Positions 25,717 to 34,812 of a DNA stretch of 64,000 nucleotides are shown in pieces (the stretch's first letter is position 1; each line of letters starts with the position of its first letter). Below the pieces are notes generated by a model. The model did no database searches. It had not been told where the DNA came from and was given only the letters and a program-made list of their open reading frames with translations. The position numbers and the translations under genes were made by a program. The DNA is from Leucobacter komagatae. GTDB taxonomy: Bacteria; Actinomycetota; Actinomycetes; Actinomycetales; Microbacteriaceae. The DNA lies in NCBI RefSeq assembly GCF_000834055.1, contig NZ_JXSQ01000007.1, forward strand, positions 62,001-126,000, given 5' to 3'.

Positions 25717-26754
25717 TCACAGCCCGGAGGCAAGCCACGCCAGCGTGCCGGCGACGGGTTCGGCCCGCGCCGCCCGGTAGCCGGTCCCGGCCCAGAGGTG
25801 GAGCCGGTCGCTATCCCCCGCCGCCCCCGCACGCTTTCTCAACTCGCGGGTGAGGTGATGCACAGCAGGGTAGCCCGTTATCTCCCTGTGCTCGTGGCGC
25901 TCAATGAAACCGTTGCGCAGACCGCGAGCTGGTCGGCCAGTAAACACGCGGGTGAGCGTGGTCTCCGTGAACGCCTCCGAGGCGAGTGCTTCACGGTGGG
26001 TGGTGGAAGTTCCCGCTTCGTCAGTTCGGAGCAGGAGCGTACCGACGGCCACGCTCGCAGCCCCCGCCGCAATGAGTTCGTTGACTGCCTCAGGCCCGTC
26101 AACCCCGCCAGTGGCGACAAGCGGTAGCCGCGTCACGGCGCGCACTGCGGCAACGAGATCCGCCGTTCTCCCATCGCTCACCGTGTGCCTGGGGTCCCAT
26201 GTTGCCGAGTGGCCGCCGGCCCGCGGCCCCTGCACGATCAGCCCGTCGACGCCCGCCTCATCCGCGGCGCGGGCCTCCGCCTGCGTCGTGACCGTCGCGA
26301 GCACTGCAGAACCCGCACGCTGCAGTGCGGTGATGTCCCGCCATGCCGGTATCCCAAACGTCAGCGACACCACTTCCACTGGGTCCTGTAGCAGGAGCGC
26401 AAGCTTGTCTGCCCAGGCGTCATCGTCCTGCTGGGGTTCGGCGTCGAGCTCAAGCCCGTAGCTGGCGGCCTCATCAGCGATCTCAGCAGCATAGCCAGCG
26501 AAGAGTGCCCGTTCGCTTTCGGTTGCGCCGAACCCGGCTGGGTCAGGCACGAAGAGGTTCACACCGAGCGGCCCTGCGAGTGGGCGCAGCGCAGCGATCT
26601 CCGCTGCCAGGGCGGGGACGGTCTTGTACCCTCCCGCGAGAAAGGGGTACGCGCCGGCGCTTGCTGCCCCGGACGAGAGCGCTACTGTCGTCGCTCCGCC
26701 TGCCATGGGTGCGGCGATGAGTGGGAGCTCGCTCGAGAGAAAGGATGCGGTCAC
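25717..26754 (-). CDS. Nitronate monooxygenase family flavoprotein
   Basis: A 345-residue TIM-barrel, FMN-dependent enzyme of the nitronate monooxygenase (2-nitropropane dioxygenase) family, which detoxifies propionate 3-nitronate and related compounds. Motifs are PLIAAPMAGGATT at the N-terminus, VVSLTFGIP, DGLIVQGPRAGGHSAT with the catalytic His, VATGGVDG and GAASVAVGTLLLRTDEAG for FMN phosphate. The GTG start has GGAGG six bases upstream. It lies convergent to purC and divergent from purS, with no obvious pathway link. Confidence 0.9.
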   Translation of the reverse strand: MTASFLSSELPLIAAPMAGGATTVALSSGAASAGAYPFLAGGYKTVPALAAEIAALRPLAGPLGVNLFVPDPAGFGATESERALFAGYAAEIADEAASYGLELDAEPQQDDDAWADKLALLLQDPVEVVSLTFGIPAWRDITALQRAGSAVLATVTTQAEARAADEAGVDGLIVQGPRAGGHSATWDPRHTVSDGRTADLVAAVRAVTRLPLVATGGVDGPEAVNELIAAGAASVAVGTLLLRTDEAGTSTTHREALASEAFTETTLTRVFTGRPARGLRNGFIERHEHREITGYPAVHHLTRELRKRAGAAGDSDRLHLWAGTGYRAARAEPVAGTLAWLASGL

Positions 26755-26871
26755 GTTGGTCCTCCGATGCGTTCATGCGCGGACGGTCTGGGAGGCGGAA
26801 CAGCGCCCCTACAGCCAGGGTAGACTTGAACGGTCCGCATCCCGTTATTTTCGCGAACCTGGAGGCACTCC

Positions 26872-27138
26872 TTGCCCACGATTGTTGTTGATGTCATGCC
26901 TAAGGCCGAACTCCTCGACCCCCAGGGTAAGGCGACGACGGGGGCGCTCGAGCGTCTCGGTCACGGCAAGTTTGAGAACGTCCGCATCGGCAAGCGTTTC
27001 GAGCTCACCGTCCAGGGCGAAGTGACCGAGGATGTCCTCGCTGAGGTCCGCAAGATGGCCGATGAGATCCTGTCGAACTCGGTCATCGAGGACGTCGTCG
27101 CGATCTCCGTCGACGGCACCGCAGTCGAGGCGCGCTAA
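26872..27138 (+). CDS. purS: FGAM synthase subunit PurS
   Basis: Small subunit (88 residues) of the three-part formylglycinamidine ribonucleotide synthase. It bridges PurL and PurQ and helps ammonia channelling. Recognisable by [17 protein letters not shown], then [20 protein letters not shown]. The start is TTG 26872 with GGAGG six bases upstream. The TAGACT near 26823 is a likely -10. Its stop overlaps the purQ ATG (TAATG). Confidence 0.95.
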   Translation: MPTIVVDVMPKAELLDPQGKATTGALERLGHGKFENVRIGKRFELTVQGEVTEDVLAEVRKMADEILSNSVIEDVVAISVDGTAVEAR

Positions 27139-27842
27139 TGGCGACCCGCATCGGTGTAGTGACGTTCCCTGGATCGCTTGACGACCGCGACGCGCAGCGC
27201 GCAGTGCGCCTCGTCGGCGCAGAGCCTGTCGCGCTGTGGCATGCGGATCACGATCTGCAGAACGTCGACGCGATCATCCTCCCCGGCGGCTTCAGCTACG
27301 GCGATTACCTCCGCCCGGGCGCCATTGCCGCGCTCGCCCCGATCATGACCGAGGTCGTTGACGCAGCGGGCAAGGGCATGCCAGTGCTCGGCATCTGCAA
27401 CGGCTTCCAGATGCTCGTTGAAGCTCACCTGCTTCCCGGCGGGCTCATCCGCAACGCGCACCAGCAGTTCATCCGGCGCGACCAGCGCATCGTTGTCGAG
27501 AACTCGTCAACCGCATGGACCAACACCTTCAGCGTCGGCCAGGAGATCACGATCCCGCTGAAGAACGCTGACGGGGGCTACATTGCGAGCGATGAAACCC
27601 TCAAGCAGCTTGAGGGCGACGGCCTCGTTGCGTTCCGCTACGCGGGGATCAACCCGAACGGTTCGCTCAACGACATCGCAGGCCTCACGAACGAGCGCGG
27701 CAACGTTGTCGGTCTGATGCCCCACCCCGAGCACGCAATCGAGGAGGGCTTCGGCCCGAACACCCCTCAGGCGATGCGCTCAGGTATCGATGGTCTCGGG
27801 TTCTTCGAGAGCGCACTCAACACGATCGCAGCACGCGTCTAG
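27138..27842 (+). CDS. purQ: FGAM synthase glutaminase subunit PurQ
   Basis: Class I glutamine amidotransferase supplying ammonia to PurL. The 234 residues show [20 protein letters not shown], the nucleophile elbow [12 protein letters not shown] with catalytic Cys, and the late [12 protein letters not shown] with catalytic His and Glu. Coupled to purS by one-base overlap. purL, normally next, lies 22 kb away at 50152. Confidence 0.96.
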   Translation: MATRIGVVTFPGSLDDRDAQRAVRLVGAEPVALWHADHDLQNVDAIILPGGFSYGDYLRPGAIAALAPIMTEVVDAAGKGMPVLGICNGFQMLVEAHLLPGGLIRNAHQQFIRRDQRIVVENSSTAWTNTFSVGQEITIPLKNADGGYIASDETLKQLEGDGLVAFRYAGINPNGSLNDIAGLTNERGNVVGLMPHPEHAIEEGFGPNTPQAMRSGIDGLGFFESALNTIAARV

Positions 27843-27860
27843 CACGAGCGAGGCGCCTAC

Positions 27861-27901
27861 GCAGGAAGCCGGGATGAGCTCACGCTCTCCCGGCTTCTTG
27901 C
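27861..27901. terminator. Bidirectional terminator between purQ and the siderophore operon
   Basis: A 14-bp stem with one G-U pair (27861-27874 with 27888-27901), placed between two convergent stop codons. Confidence 0.6.
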
Positions 27902-27911
27902 GTATCTTGAG

Positions 27912-28673
27912 CTATACCCGGTAGTAGATCGCGACCTTATGGCCGCCGTGCTCGATGACCTCGACCTCGGTACCGAAGACGCGCTCGAGCACCTCGGGCG
28001 TCATGATCTCCTCTGGCGTGCCCGATGCGACGAGCTCGCCCTCCGCGAGCGCAATGATGCGGTCAGCGTAGGCCGAGGCGAAGTTCACGTCGTGCACAAC
28101 GAGCACGATCGTCTTCCCGAGCGCATCGGCCGCCGCGCGCAGCTGCTTCATCATGCCAGCAGCGTGCCGCATGTCGAGGCCGGTGAGCGGCTCATCGAGC
28201 AGCACGTAGTCCGTATCTTGCGCGAGCACCATCGCGACGAACGCGCGCTGCCGTTGCCCGCCCGAGAGCTCGTCGATGAAGCGGTCTTCCATACCGGCGA
28301 GATCGAGAAACGCAATCGCAGCGTGGATCGCGCGCCTGTCGGCCTCGGTTGTGCGGCCCGCGGAGTGTGGGAACCGCCCGAAGGTGACGAGCTGGCGCAC
28401 GGTGAGCCGCGCCATGAAGTGGTTCTCCTGACGCAGGATCGAGACGACCTGCGCGAGGGTTTTCGGCTTCGCGGTTGCGACGTCGAGGCCGCCGACCGTG
28501 ACCTGGCCTTCGTCGGCGCTGAGGAGCCTGCCGATGATGGTGAGCATCGTCGACTTCCCCGCACCGTTTGGGCCGATGAGCGCGGTAATGCCGCCCGGTT
28601 CGATCGTGAGGTCGATGGGCCCGAGGACGCGCTTGCCTGCGTATCCCTTCCCGACTGACGTGAGCTGGATCAA
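27912..28673 (-). CDS. Iron-siderophore ABC transporter, ATP-binding protein
   Basis: FecE/FepC-type ATPase of 253 residues. Walker A is LIGPNGAGKSTML, the signature LSGGQRQRAFVAM, Walker B DYVLLDEPLTGLD, and the switch His is in VLVVHDVNFA. It energises the two permeases encoded upstream, overlapping the nearer one by four bases. Last gene of an operon binding protein-permease-permease-ATPase controlled by an iron box at 31906. The binding protein's best fit is to catecholate-type siderophore importers. Confidence 0.93.
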   Translation of the reverse strand: MIQLTSVGKGYAGKRVLGPIDLTIEPGGITALIGPNGAGKSTMLTIIGRLLSADEGQVTVGGLDVATAKPKTLAQVVSILRQENHFMARLTVRQLVTFGRFPHSAGRTTEADRRAIHAAIAFLDLAGMEDRFIDELSGGQRQRAFVAMVLAQDTDYVLLDEPLTGLDMRHAAGMMKQLRAAADALGKTIVLVVHDVNFASAYADRIIALAEGELVASGTPEEIMTPEVLERVFGTEVEVIEHGGHKVAIYYRV

Positions 28674-29698
28674 CGCAGCCCCTTTCTGAGCAACACTATG
28701 AGGAAGAGCAGCCCGCCGGCGAACTCGATGATGACGGTGACGAGGCCGCCAGCGGAAAAGATGTGCTTGAGCACGAACGTCGCACCGAGCAGTGTGACTA
28801 GCCCAATGCCGATCGCGAGCGGCAGGGTCTCGCCGTGGGTATCGTTGCGGGCGAACTGGTAGGCGAGCGTCGCGACGAGGAAGCCATAGAACGTCATCGG
28901 ACCGACCATGGTGACGGAAACGGAGACGAGCACAGCGACGAGCACCAGCACAATCACTACTTCACGCCGGTAGTTGACCCCGAGACTCACCGCCGCGTCG
29001 CGGCCGAGCGCAACGACGTCATAGGTCTTCCTCCTACGCCAGATGTACACGAAAATGCCAAGTGCGATCGCGGAGGCGTATGGCAAGTACGAGATGTTGC
29101 CATTGCCGATACTGCCGAAGAGTCTCGCACTCAGCACATCGAACTCGCTCGGCGTGAGCAGACGCTGCATGAATGTTGAGACGGATCCGAAGCCGATCCC
29201 GAGGACGACGCCAACGAGGAGCAGCAAGTGCAGATTCGCGCGCTTGCCCGAGAACAGCCAGCCATACAGCACGGTTGCGAAGATCACCATGAGACCGCTC
29301 TGGGCAAGAATCTTTGGGATCCCCTCTAGCCCCGTAGCCGCTGTCCCGAACACGAACACCAGTGAGGTCTGTGTGAGCACGTACAGGGCGTCAAACCCGA
29401 GAATCGACGGGGTCAGGATGCGGTTGGAAGTCGCAGTATGAAACAGCACAGTTGCAACCGCTTGGCAGACGGCGACAAGGGCGATCGTCCCGAGCGAGGC
29501 CAAGCGGGAGCGCACGATCACCCAGAACCCGGCGCTGCCCGGCTGTGCTGGATTGCCGTACGTCAGGATCGCGACGGCAAGCAATATGGCCACCAGACCG
29601 ACAATGGCGATGGGCAGCAGCTGGCGCCAGCGCGGAAGGGCTTCGAATGGCGCAACGGGGAGCTCGCCCTGTGGGCTCAGGCGGATCAGGCTACCCAC
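28670..29698 (-). CDS. Iron-siderophore ABC transporter permease (FecCD family, second)
   Basis: A 342-residue integral membrane protein of the FecCD/BtuC type with about nine or ten hydrophobic helices. The family appears in the long hydrophobic series and in VVALGRDAAVSLGVNYRREV, the cytoplasmic loop that contacts the ATPase, followed by VGPMTFYGFLVATLAYQFA. Overlaps its partner permease by eight bases and the ATPase gene by four, so subunits are made together. Confidence 0.9.
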   Translation of the reverse strand: MGSLIRLSPQGELPVAPFEALPRWRQLLPIAIVGLVAILLAVAILTYGNPAQPGSAGFWVIVRSRLASLGTIALVAVCQAVATVLFHTATSNRILTPSILGFDALYVLTQTSLVFVFGTAATGLEGIPKILAQSGLMVIFATVLYGWLFSGKRANLHLLLLVGVVLGIGFGSVSTFMQRLLTPSEFDVLSARLFGSIGNGNISYLPYASAIALGIFVYIWRRRKTYDVVALGRDAAVSLGVNYRREVVIVLVLVAVLVSVSVTMVGPMTFYGFLVATLAYQFARNDTHGETLPLAIGIGLVTLLGATFVLKHIFSAGGLVTVIIEFAGGLLFLIVLLRKGLR

Positions 29699-30782
29699 GT
29701 TTGCGTCCCCTCAGCAGGATCGAAATGAAGACCACGGCACCAATCATTCCAAGCACCATGGAAACTGGAATCTCGAATGGCATCCGAATCGTCCGCCCGA
29801 TCAGGTCGCACGTCGTCACGAGCGCGACCCCTCCCAGGCATACCCATGGCAGATTGCTGCGCACGTTGTCCCCGCGTAGCATCGCGACGACGTTGGGCAC
29901 CACGAGCCCAAGGAACGGTAAGAAACCGACGACGACAGTTGTGACTCCCGCCGCCACTGCGACAAGGGCCGTTCCCGCTACGAGCACTGTTTCGTAGCGC
30001 AGACCAACGCTCGTTGCCACGTCTCGTCCGAGACCAGCGACGGTAATCCTGTCCGCAAGGAGAAACACAAGGATGGTGACGATTGCGACGACCCACAAGA
30101 CCTCGTAGCGGCCGCGCACGACACTCGTGAAGCTCCCCATGAACCAGGTGCCGACCATCTGCAAGAGGTTGAACTGCACGGCGAGGAACGTCGTGAGTGC
30201 ACTCACGACTGCACCAAGCATGATGCCAATGAGCGGCACCACGAGGGTCGAACGGATCACTATGCGGCGGAGGATGAGCATGAACGCCATCGCTCCGACG
30301 AACGCGAACACACTGGCGACAACCATGCGCCCGAGCAGGCCGACACTCGGAGCGACGATTGCGGTGAGCAAAAGTCCGAGTGCTGCCCACTCGGTAGTAC
30401 CGGAGGTGGTCGCATCGACAAAACGGTTTTGCGTCAGCATCTGCATGACGAGCCCACTTGCCGCCATCGCGGCGCCTGCGAGCAGCAGCGCGAGCGTTCG
30501 TGGCACACGGGTGATCCACATCATCTCGGCGCCAAGGTCACCGTTCGTGATGTCGTAGACCCCAACGAAGAGCGAGAGCGCGAGTAGTGCAACGACGACG
30601 AGCGTCGCCAGCATCAACGGCCAAGGAGAGGAGCGCTTCTCAGCCGCGACTGCTTCGGGATCTTCGAGTGAGGCCACGAGGGTTCCCCCACCGTCACCCG
30701 TGGCCCGAACGCGGGGACGCCCGCTCTCGCGAGCGGGCGTCCCCTCACCACCGCCACCGGTGGCACGGTTGCTGAGTCTCAT
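29691..30782 (-). CDS. Iron-siderophore ABC transporter permease (FecCD family, first)
   Basis: A 363-residue FecCD permease. An unusual N-terminal extension of about 45 Gly/Arg/Glu-rich residues precedes the first helix. Typical FecCD elements are VPRTLALLLAGAAMAASGLV, the ATPase-contact loop GLGRDVATSVGLRYETVLV, and VGFLPFLGLVVPNVVAMLRG near the end. Overlaps the binding-protein gene by four bases. Confidence 0.9.
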   Translation of the reverse strand: MRLSNRATGGGGEGTPARESGRPRVRATGDGGGTLVASLEDPEAVAAEKRSSPWPLMLATLVVVALLALSLFVGVYDITNGDLGAEMMWITRVPRTLALLLAGAAMAASGLVMQMLTQNRFVDATTSGTTEWAALGLLLTAIVAPSVGLLGRMVVASVFAFVGAMAFMLILRRIVIRSTLVVPLIGIMLGAVVSALTTFLAVQFNLLQMVGTWFMGSFTSVVRGRYEVLWVVAIVTILVFLLADRITVAGLGRDVATSVGLRYETVLVAGTALVAVAAGVTTVVVGFLPFLGLVVPNVVAMLRGDNVRSNLPWVCLGGVALVTTCDLIGRTIRMPFEIPVSMVLGMIGAVVFISILLRGRKRG

Positions 30783-31789
30783 GCTGCTGCGAATGCGTCC
30801 TGGATACGCTCAAACAGCTCGGTGTAGGCCTGGATGTCTTCGGTGAGGTAGAAGTTCGCATCGAGGTAGACGATGTTGCCCTTCGTCACTGCGGGAACGT
30901 TCTTCAGCGCTTCTGAACCGGCGATGAGCTCGGCCGCAGGAGCCGACCCTTCGTCGCGGTCCTCGGGAGCGAAGGCCGCGTCGCGGTCCAGCGCGATGAT
31001 CCACTCGGGGTTTGATGCAGCGATTGCTTCAACAGAAATGTCGTCACCCTGATGATCACTTGATGCGCCCTCAACCTCGAGTGCGGGGGTGAGCCCAAGC
31101 GCCCCGAATACGGGTCCGACCGAACGGCCGATGCCAGGCGCGAGGTAACCGATCTTGCCGCCCGACGTGTTCACGGCCATGACCGTGTCCGTGCCGTTGT
31201 AGGCATCCTTCGCGCCGGCGATGGCATCGTCTAGCTTGGTGTTGAGGGCCTTTGCGTCGTCCTCATGGTCGAAGATTTGGCCAAGGATCGTCGTGGTGCG
31301 CTGGAGCTCGCTCATGAGGTCCTCGCCCTCGCGCGGGGCGATGTCGATGACGGCGGCGTTGGGATTCTGAGCCTTGATGTCATCGTAGGCGTCGCCGAAG
31401 CGGTAGCCGGCAATGATGAGGTCCGGCTCAGCGGCCACAATGGCCTCGAGATTGGGCTCGCGATGCGACCCGATATCTACGACGGAGTCATCGTCGGAGT
31501 AATTCGGCCAGACCGACCCCATGATGCCCTTCGGGGCGGCAGCGAGTTCGACGTTCCAGCTGTCGAGCGTTTCGAATACGTGGTTATCGAGCGCGACGAC
31601 GGTCTTAGGATTCACTGGCACCTCAACGGTGCCGTAGTTGTCGGTAATCGACACAGTCGATGCGCTGTCCGTCGTCCCTTCCGGCTCTTCAGCCGGTGAG
31701 GAACTGCATGCGGAGAGTACGATCGCGGCACTCGCAGCAATTGCTGCGATGCTCAGCAGGCGCGGCCTGCGGGAGGTTCGGAGAGTCAC
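30779..31789 (-). CDS. Iron-siderophore binding lipoprotein
   Basis: Extracytoplasmic receptor of 336 residues. It has a lipoprotein signal with lipobox LSAC (Cys about residue 28). The two-lobed metal-chelate binding fold is seen in VPVNPKTVVALDNHVFETLD, the EPNLEAIVAAEPDLIIAGY stretch at the lobe junction, and ISVEAIAASNPEWIIALDRD. The pattern resembles catecholate receptors such as CeuA/YclQ/FatB; the exact siderophore is inferred only. GTG start at 31789 with AAGGAA upstream. First gene of the operon. Confidence 0.92.
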   Translation of the reverse strand: MTLRTSRRPRLLSIAAIAASAAIVLSACSSSPAEEPEGTTDSASTVSITDNYGTVEVPVNPKTVVALDNHVFETLDSWNVELAAAPKGIMGSVWPNYSDDDSVVDIGSHREPNLEAIVAAEPDLIIAGYRFGDAYDDIKAQNPNAAVIDIAPREGEDLMSELQRTTTILGQIFDHEDDAKALNTKLDDAIAGAKDAYNGTDTVMAVNTSGGKIGYLAPGIGRSVGPVFGALGLTPALEVEGASSDHQGDDISVEAIAASNPEWIIALDRDAAFAPEDRDEGSAPAAELIAGSEALKNVPAVTKGNIVYLDANFYLTEDIQAYTELFERIQDAFAAA

Positions 31790-31905
31790 GGTGATGAATT
31801 CCTTAGGACGGTTTTCGGTTCATGGCGCACCAACTTCCGGGCGGAAGCGAAGCGGTTCCGAGAGAGGGCCCGTGCACTTGGGCATATTCCCCCGTCGGAT
31901 CCTGC

Positions 31906-31924
31906 TTAGGTAAGCCTAACCTCA
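31906..31924 (-). promoter_or_regulatory. DtxR/IdeR-type iron box
   Basis: The 19-base sequence TTAGGTAAGCCTAACCTCA is a close match to the DtxR/IdeR consensus (TTAGGTTAGSCTAACCTAA-like). It covers the predicted -10 element of the siderophore operon, so iron-loaded regulator would block transcription. Confidence 0.85.
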
Positions 31925-31942
31925 TATTCATCTGATGTTCAA
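31913..31942 (-). promoter_or_regulatory. Predicted promoter of the siderophore operon
   Basis: In the minus direction TTGAAC (31942-31937) and TAGGCT (31918-31913) are 18 bases apart. The -10 lies inside the iron box, giving a leader of about 120 bases before the binding-protein gene. Confidence 0.5.
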
Positions 31943-32032
31943 GTGCTGCGGTGATTTGATGCCCGGACCGGGAGTTTTACCCTCAGGACCGGTCGGCACG
32001 GACCAGCAAGCCTAGCTTGACCTCCCAGCAGG

Positions 32033-33061
32033 CTACACGAGTGAGGAGAGTCCGTACGACATGAGCCGAAGCTCGGAGCCGTCCTGACGCGTAATCACGC
32101 GGTCCCTTTCTGGCAAACGCTGAAAACCAAGTCGGTCATACAGGCGCCACGCGGCTTCCATCATGGGGCTCGTTTCGAGCACCAGTTGCCCAGCCCCGCG
32201 GATGCGCGCGAGCCGCAAGCTGTGCAGCGTCAGCACGGCACCAATGCCTCTGCCGCGGGCAGTCTGCGCGACGCCGAGCAGCCGAATGTCCATGTCGTCT
32301 GCTCGCGCAACCCCCGTGAGCTGCTCGCCGGGTCGCGGCGTCGTCACCGTCCCGAGGAGCTCCCCGGTTTCGGTGTCTTCCGCCACCCACACCTGGTGAA
32401 GCTCAACGCGCGCAGCGACATCAGCAATATCCGCGAGGTACGACTCGTCGAGGTGCGGATAGTCGTCCCGGTACGCAGCGAGCACGAGGGCACTCACCGC
32501 GGCAATCTCGGTCTCGCGAATGAGGCGCACCCGAACATCGGATCGCTCCTGCAACCCGTATCGGTAGGTGAGCGAATCGCCGTAGCCCGAGGCAGAACGT
32601 GCGGCGTCGAAGTCAACCGTCCGCTCGAACCCAAGCCGTTCATAGAGGTGCTGCGCCGGGTTCCGAACGCCGGTGTCGAGCCTCAGCGCCTGCGCGCCCC
32701 ACTGCAGCGCTTCCTCGAGCCCGCCACGGACAAGCGCAGCACCGATCCTCTTCCCCTGCGCCGCGGGAGACACGGCGACGAGCCGAAGCTCAGCCTCGCC
32801 GGGCTGCGCGAGCTTCGCATGCGAGCTTTCGCTGCGCAGCACCGAAGCCACACCAAGGACCCGGTCCCCCTGCGCGGCAACGATCACTCGGCCGTCAGCG
32901 TGCCGCCCGGCGGTGTCACTCACCGAACGCTCCCACGCCTGGTTGCCCGCGAGCTCGGCAGCGTACACCCCCGCCCCATACGCTGCGCGGAGCAGGTCGA
33001 CCTCTTCCTGGTGTTCCTCAGTTCGAATCGGCCGGATCATGATGGGGAGCTCAGAAGTCAC
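32033..33061 (-). CDS. Tandem GNAT-domain acetyltransferase
   Basis: A 342-residue protein with two GNAT domains. The first has the acetyl-CoA motif AVSPAAQGKRIGAALVRGGL and LYERLGFERT. The second has GVAQTARGRGIGAVLTLHSL and LYDRLGFQRLPERD. Both retain the R/Q-x-x-G-x-G/A loop. Tandem GNATs act on amines, antibiotics or mycothiol-like precursors, and the substrate is unknown here. The start at GTG 33061 is supported by TAGAAT exactly six bases upstream, so it is probably a leaderless, separately transcribed gene although it lies just behind the surface-protein operon. ATG 33040 is an alternative start. Confidence 0.85.
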   Translation of the reverse strand: MTSELPIMIRPIRTEEHQEEVDLLRAAYGAGVYAAELAGNQAWERSVSDTAGRHADGRVIVAAQGDRVLGVASVLRSESSHAKLAQPGEAELRLVAVSPAAQGKRIGAALVRGGLEEALQWGAQALRLDTGVRNPAQHLYERLGFERTVDFDAARSASGYGDSLTYRYGLQERSDVRVRLIRETEIAAVSALVLAAYRDDYPHLDESYLADIADVAARVELHQVWVAEDTETGELLGTVTTPRPGEQLTGVARADDMDIRLLGVAQTARGRGIGAVLTLHSLRLARIRGAGQLVLETSPMMEAAWRLYDRLGFQRLPERDRVITRQDGSELRLMSYGLSSLV

Positions 33062-33067
33062 CCAGTA

Positions 33068-33073
33068 ATTCTA
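33068..33073 (-). promoter_or_regulatory. Predicted -10 element of the GNAT gene (leaderless)
   Basis: TAGAAT, six bases, then GTG 33061 in the minus direction. The strongest match of this type in the window. Confidence 0.55.
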
Positions 33074-33111
33074 GGGCTGTGCGGCAACCCATCGCTCGCG
33101 GGGAGCACGGG

Positions 33112-34812
33112 TCAACCAACGTAGACGCCCCCGGAGGGGCCTACCCGTGTCGCGTCGCAGTATCGAAAGGAGAGCTGCCAAGCACCTGCGCCGGGTCGTT
33201 GGAGCACAACGTCGCGGCTACCGGCCGCATCAAGCTGGCCCTGCCAGGAGAAGCCGGCGTCATCGAATAGGCACACCTGAGCACCGGGAACCCCCGCAAC
33301 ATTGAATGCCACACCCGCCGTTGAGTCATTCGCCTGCAGACGCGTAACCGTCGGAAGTGTCAACGTGAAACTCACACTCGGTGAACGGCGCACCTCGTGA
33401 TCGCGTGTTTGGCTCACGAAGACGGAGTGCGTCCCCACCGTGAGCCCCAAGCTTCCGAGGTCAGCAGACCATGCGCCGTCGGACGACACGTCCACGGCGA
33501 TCTCGATCCCCGAGACAGCCAACATGAGCGTCCGCGCCGGATCCGCAGCGCCCCGCACCACGGGAGCAAAGGAACCGTCGATCGGTCCACTGAGTTCAAC
33601 GGTCGGCCAAATATCTGGCGCCGTTTGGGCGAGCTCGCCGGCCTCAACCCCGCCCCCAGCAGCTGGCGCGCGCTCGGTTTGCGCTGCGTCCGACTCCGGC
33701 CGTTCGTCGTCGCCAGGTGGCGCCGTGCTGCTCTCAGTATCTGGCGCCGGTTCTTTCACCTCACGTGGCACCGCGGGCTCAGAGGTCGGTTGACTCGGAG
33801 GGTTAGCTGGGGCCTCGGGAACAGTTGCAGAGGTGTACTGCAGGAGCCCAGCAACCACCGATACGACCACCACCCCGCTCACCAGCATCGCCGCGACGCG
33901 AAGGGGCTCGCCCTGACCTTGAAACACCACCTCTTTCGCCCGCTCCCGCGCTCGGGAGAGCACCCCAACGTTGGACGCCGCGATGGCTTTGAGGCTCAGA
34001 TCGGTTGCGAATACACTCCCACCGACGAGCGGAAGCAGCGCGAGTGCAATACCAAACACCGCGTTCTCCTGCCGCAGCTCTGTCTCGCGAGCGCGGCATG
34101 CGCGGCACTCAGAAAGGTGCTCCCGAATGTGCTGGCGTTTAACCTTCGTCCAGCCACCGCGAACGTAGCGGGGAAGATCCTTGGCAACCTTCACGTCGTC
34201 TTTCGCTGGCTCCAGCGCAAAGCGCGCAGATAGCCATGCCTCTCGCAACCCCTCTTTCGCTCGCCGATACAGCTGAGTCGTCGAGTTCGGGCTGAGACCG
34301 AGGCTCACAGCGACTTCTGCTCGCGGCCTACCTTCCACATCGAGCATCCACAGCACCTGCCGCCAGCGTTCCGGAAGTTGCTCGAAAGCGCGCCGAATAT
34401 CGCGTACCGCCTCCTCGTGTTCGATCTTCCCGGTCTCGTCGTCAATCGGTTCTTCCTGAAGGTCGACGCCGGTGGCCACTCGCCCGAGCTTCCGATGGGA
34501 TCGGGCCGCAAGATTTCGGACTGTCGCGAGAAGGTACCCTCTGAAGCTGCCCTGTGGGCCGTCGCCCTGTTGCAGCTTGTCCCAGATCGCTTCAAACGCG
34601 TCAGACGCTATGTCTTCGGCGTCTGCATGGGCGAATGGGCGCGCGACCGACACCGCAAGCGTCCGATACCGCAGCCATAGCTCACCGTACGCAGCACGGT
34701 CGCCAGTGCGGGCAAGTTCGAGCAGCCCGCCGTCATCCTGTTGTTCCTGCCCTAACTCGAAGGGGACAGTTGATGCTGTGTGTTCCACTCGCTGAATTCC
34801 ACCACCACTCAC
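33112..34812 (-). CDS. ECF sigma factor fused to zinc-finger anti-sigma, membrane and extracellular domains
   Basis: A 566-residue fusion. Sigma region 2 lies at about residues 30-105 (AEDIASDAFEAIWDKLQ) and region 4 at about 135-190 (FEQLPERWRQVLWML, then AEVAVSLGLSPNSTTQLYRR). Residues 228-245 hold the anti-sigma zinc motif H-x3-C-x2-C (REHLSECRACRA). Two hydrophobic helices follow (about 252-270 and 310-331), then a Pro/Glu-rich linker and a C-terminal beta-rich domain, probably outside the cell. The sigma part is thus tethered to the membrane with a built-in sensor. The layout recalls actinobacterial ECF groups with membrane-linked C-terminal extensions. The GTG start overlaps the FKBP stop by four bases. 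Confidence 0.87.
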   Translation of the reverse strand: MSGGGIQRVEHTASTVPFELGQEQQDDGGLLELARTGDRAAYGELWLRYRTLAVSVARPFAHADAEDIASDAFEAIWDKLQQGDGPQGSFRGYLLATVRNLAARSHRKLGRVATGVDLQEEPIDDETGKIEHEEAVRDIRRAFEQLPERWRQVLWMLDVEGRPRAEVAVSLGLSPNSTTQLYRRAKEGLREAWLSARFALEPAKDDVKVAKDLPRYVRGGWTKVKRQHIREHLSECRACRARETELRQENAVFGIALALLPLVGGSVFATDLSLKAIAASNVGVLSRARERAKEVVFQGQGEPLRVAAMLVSGVVVVSVVAGLLQYTSATVPEAPANPPSQPTSEPAVPREVKEPAPDTESSTAPPGDDERPESDAAQTERAPAAGGGVEAGELAQTAPDIWPTVELSGPIDGSFAPVVRGAADPARTLMLAVSGIEIAVDVSSDGAWSADLGSLGLTVGTHSVFVSQTRDHEVRRSPSVSFTLTLPTVTRLQANDSTAGVAFNVAGVPGAQVCLFDDAGFSWQGQLDAAGSRDVVLQRPGAGAWQLSFRYCDATRVGPSGGVYVG

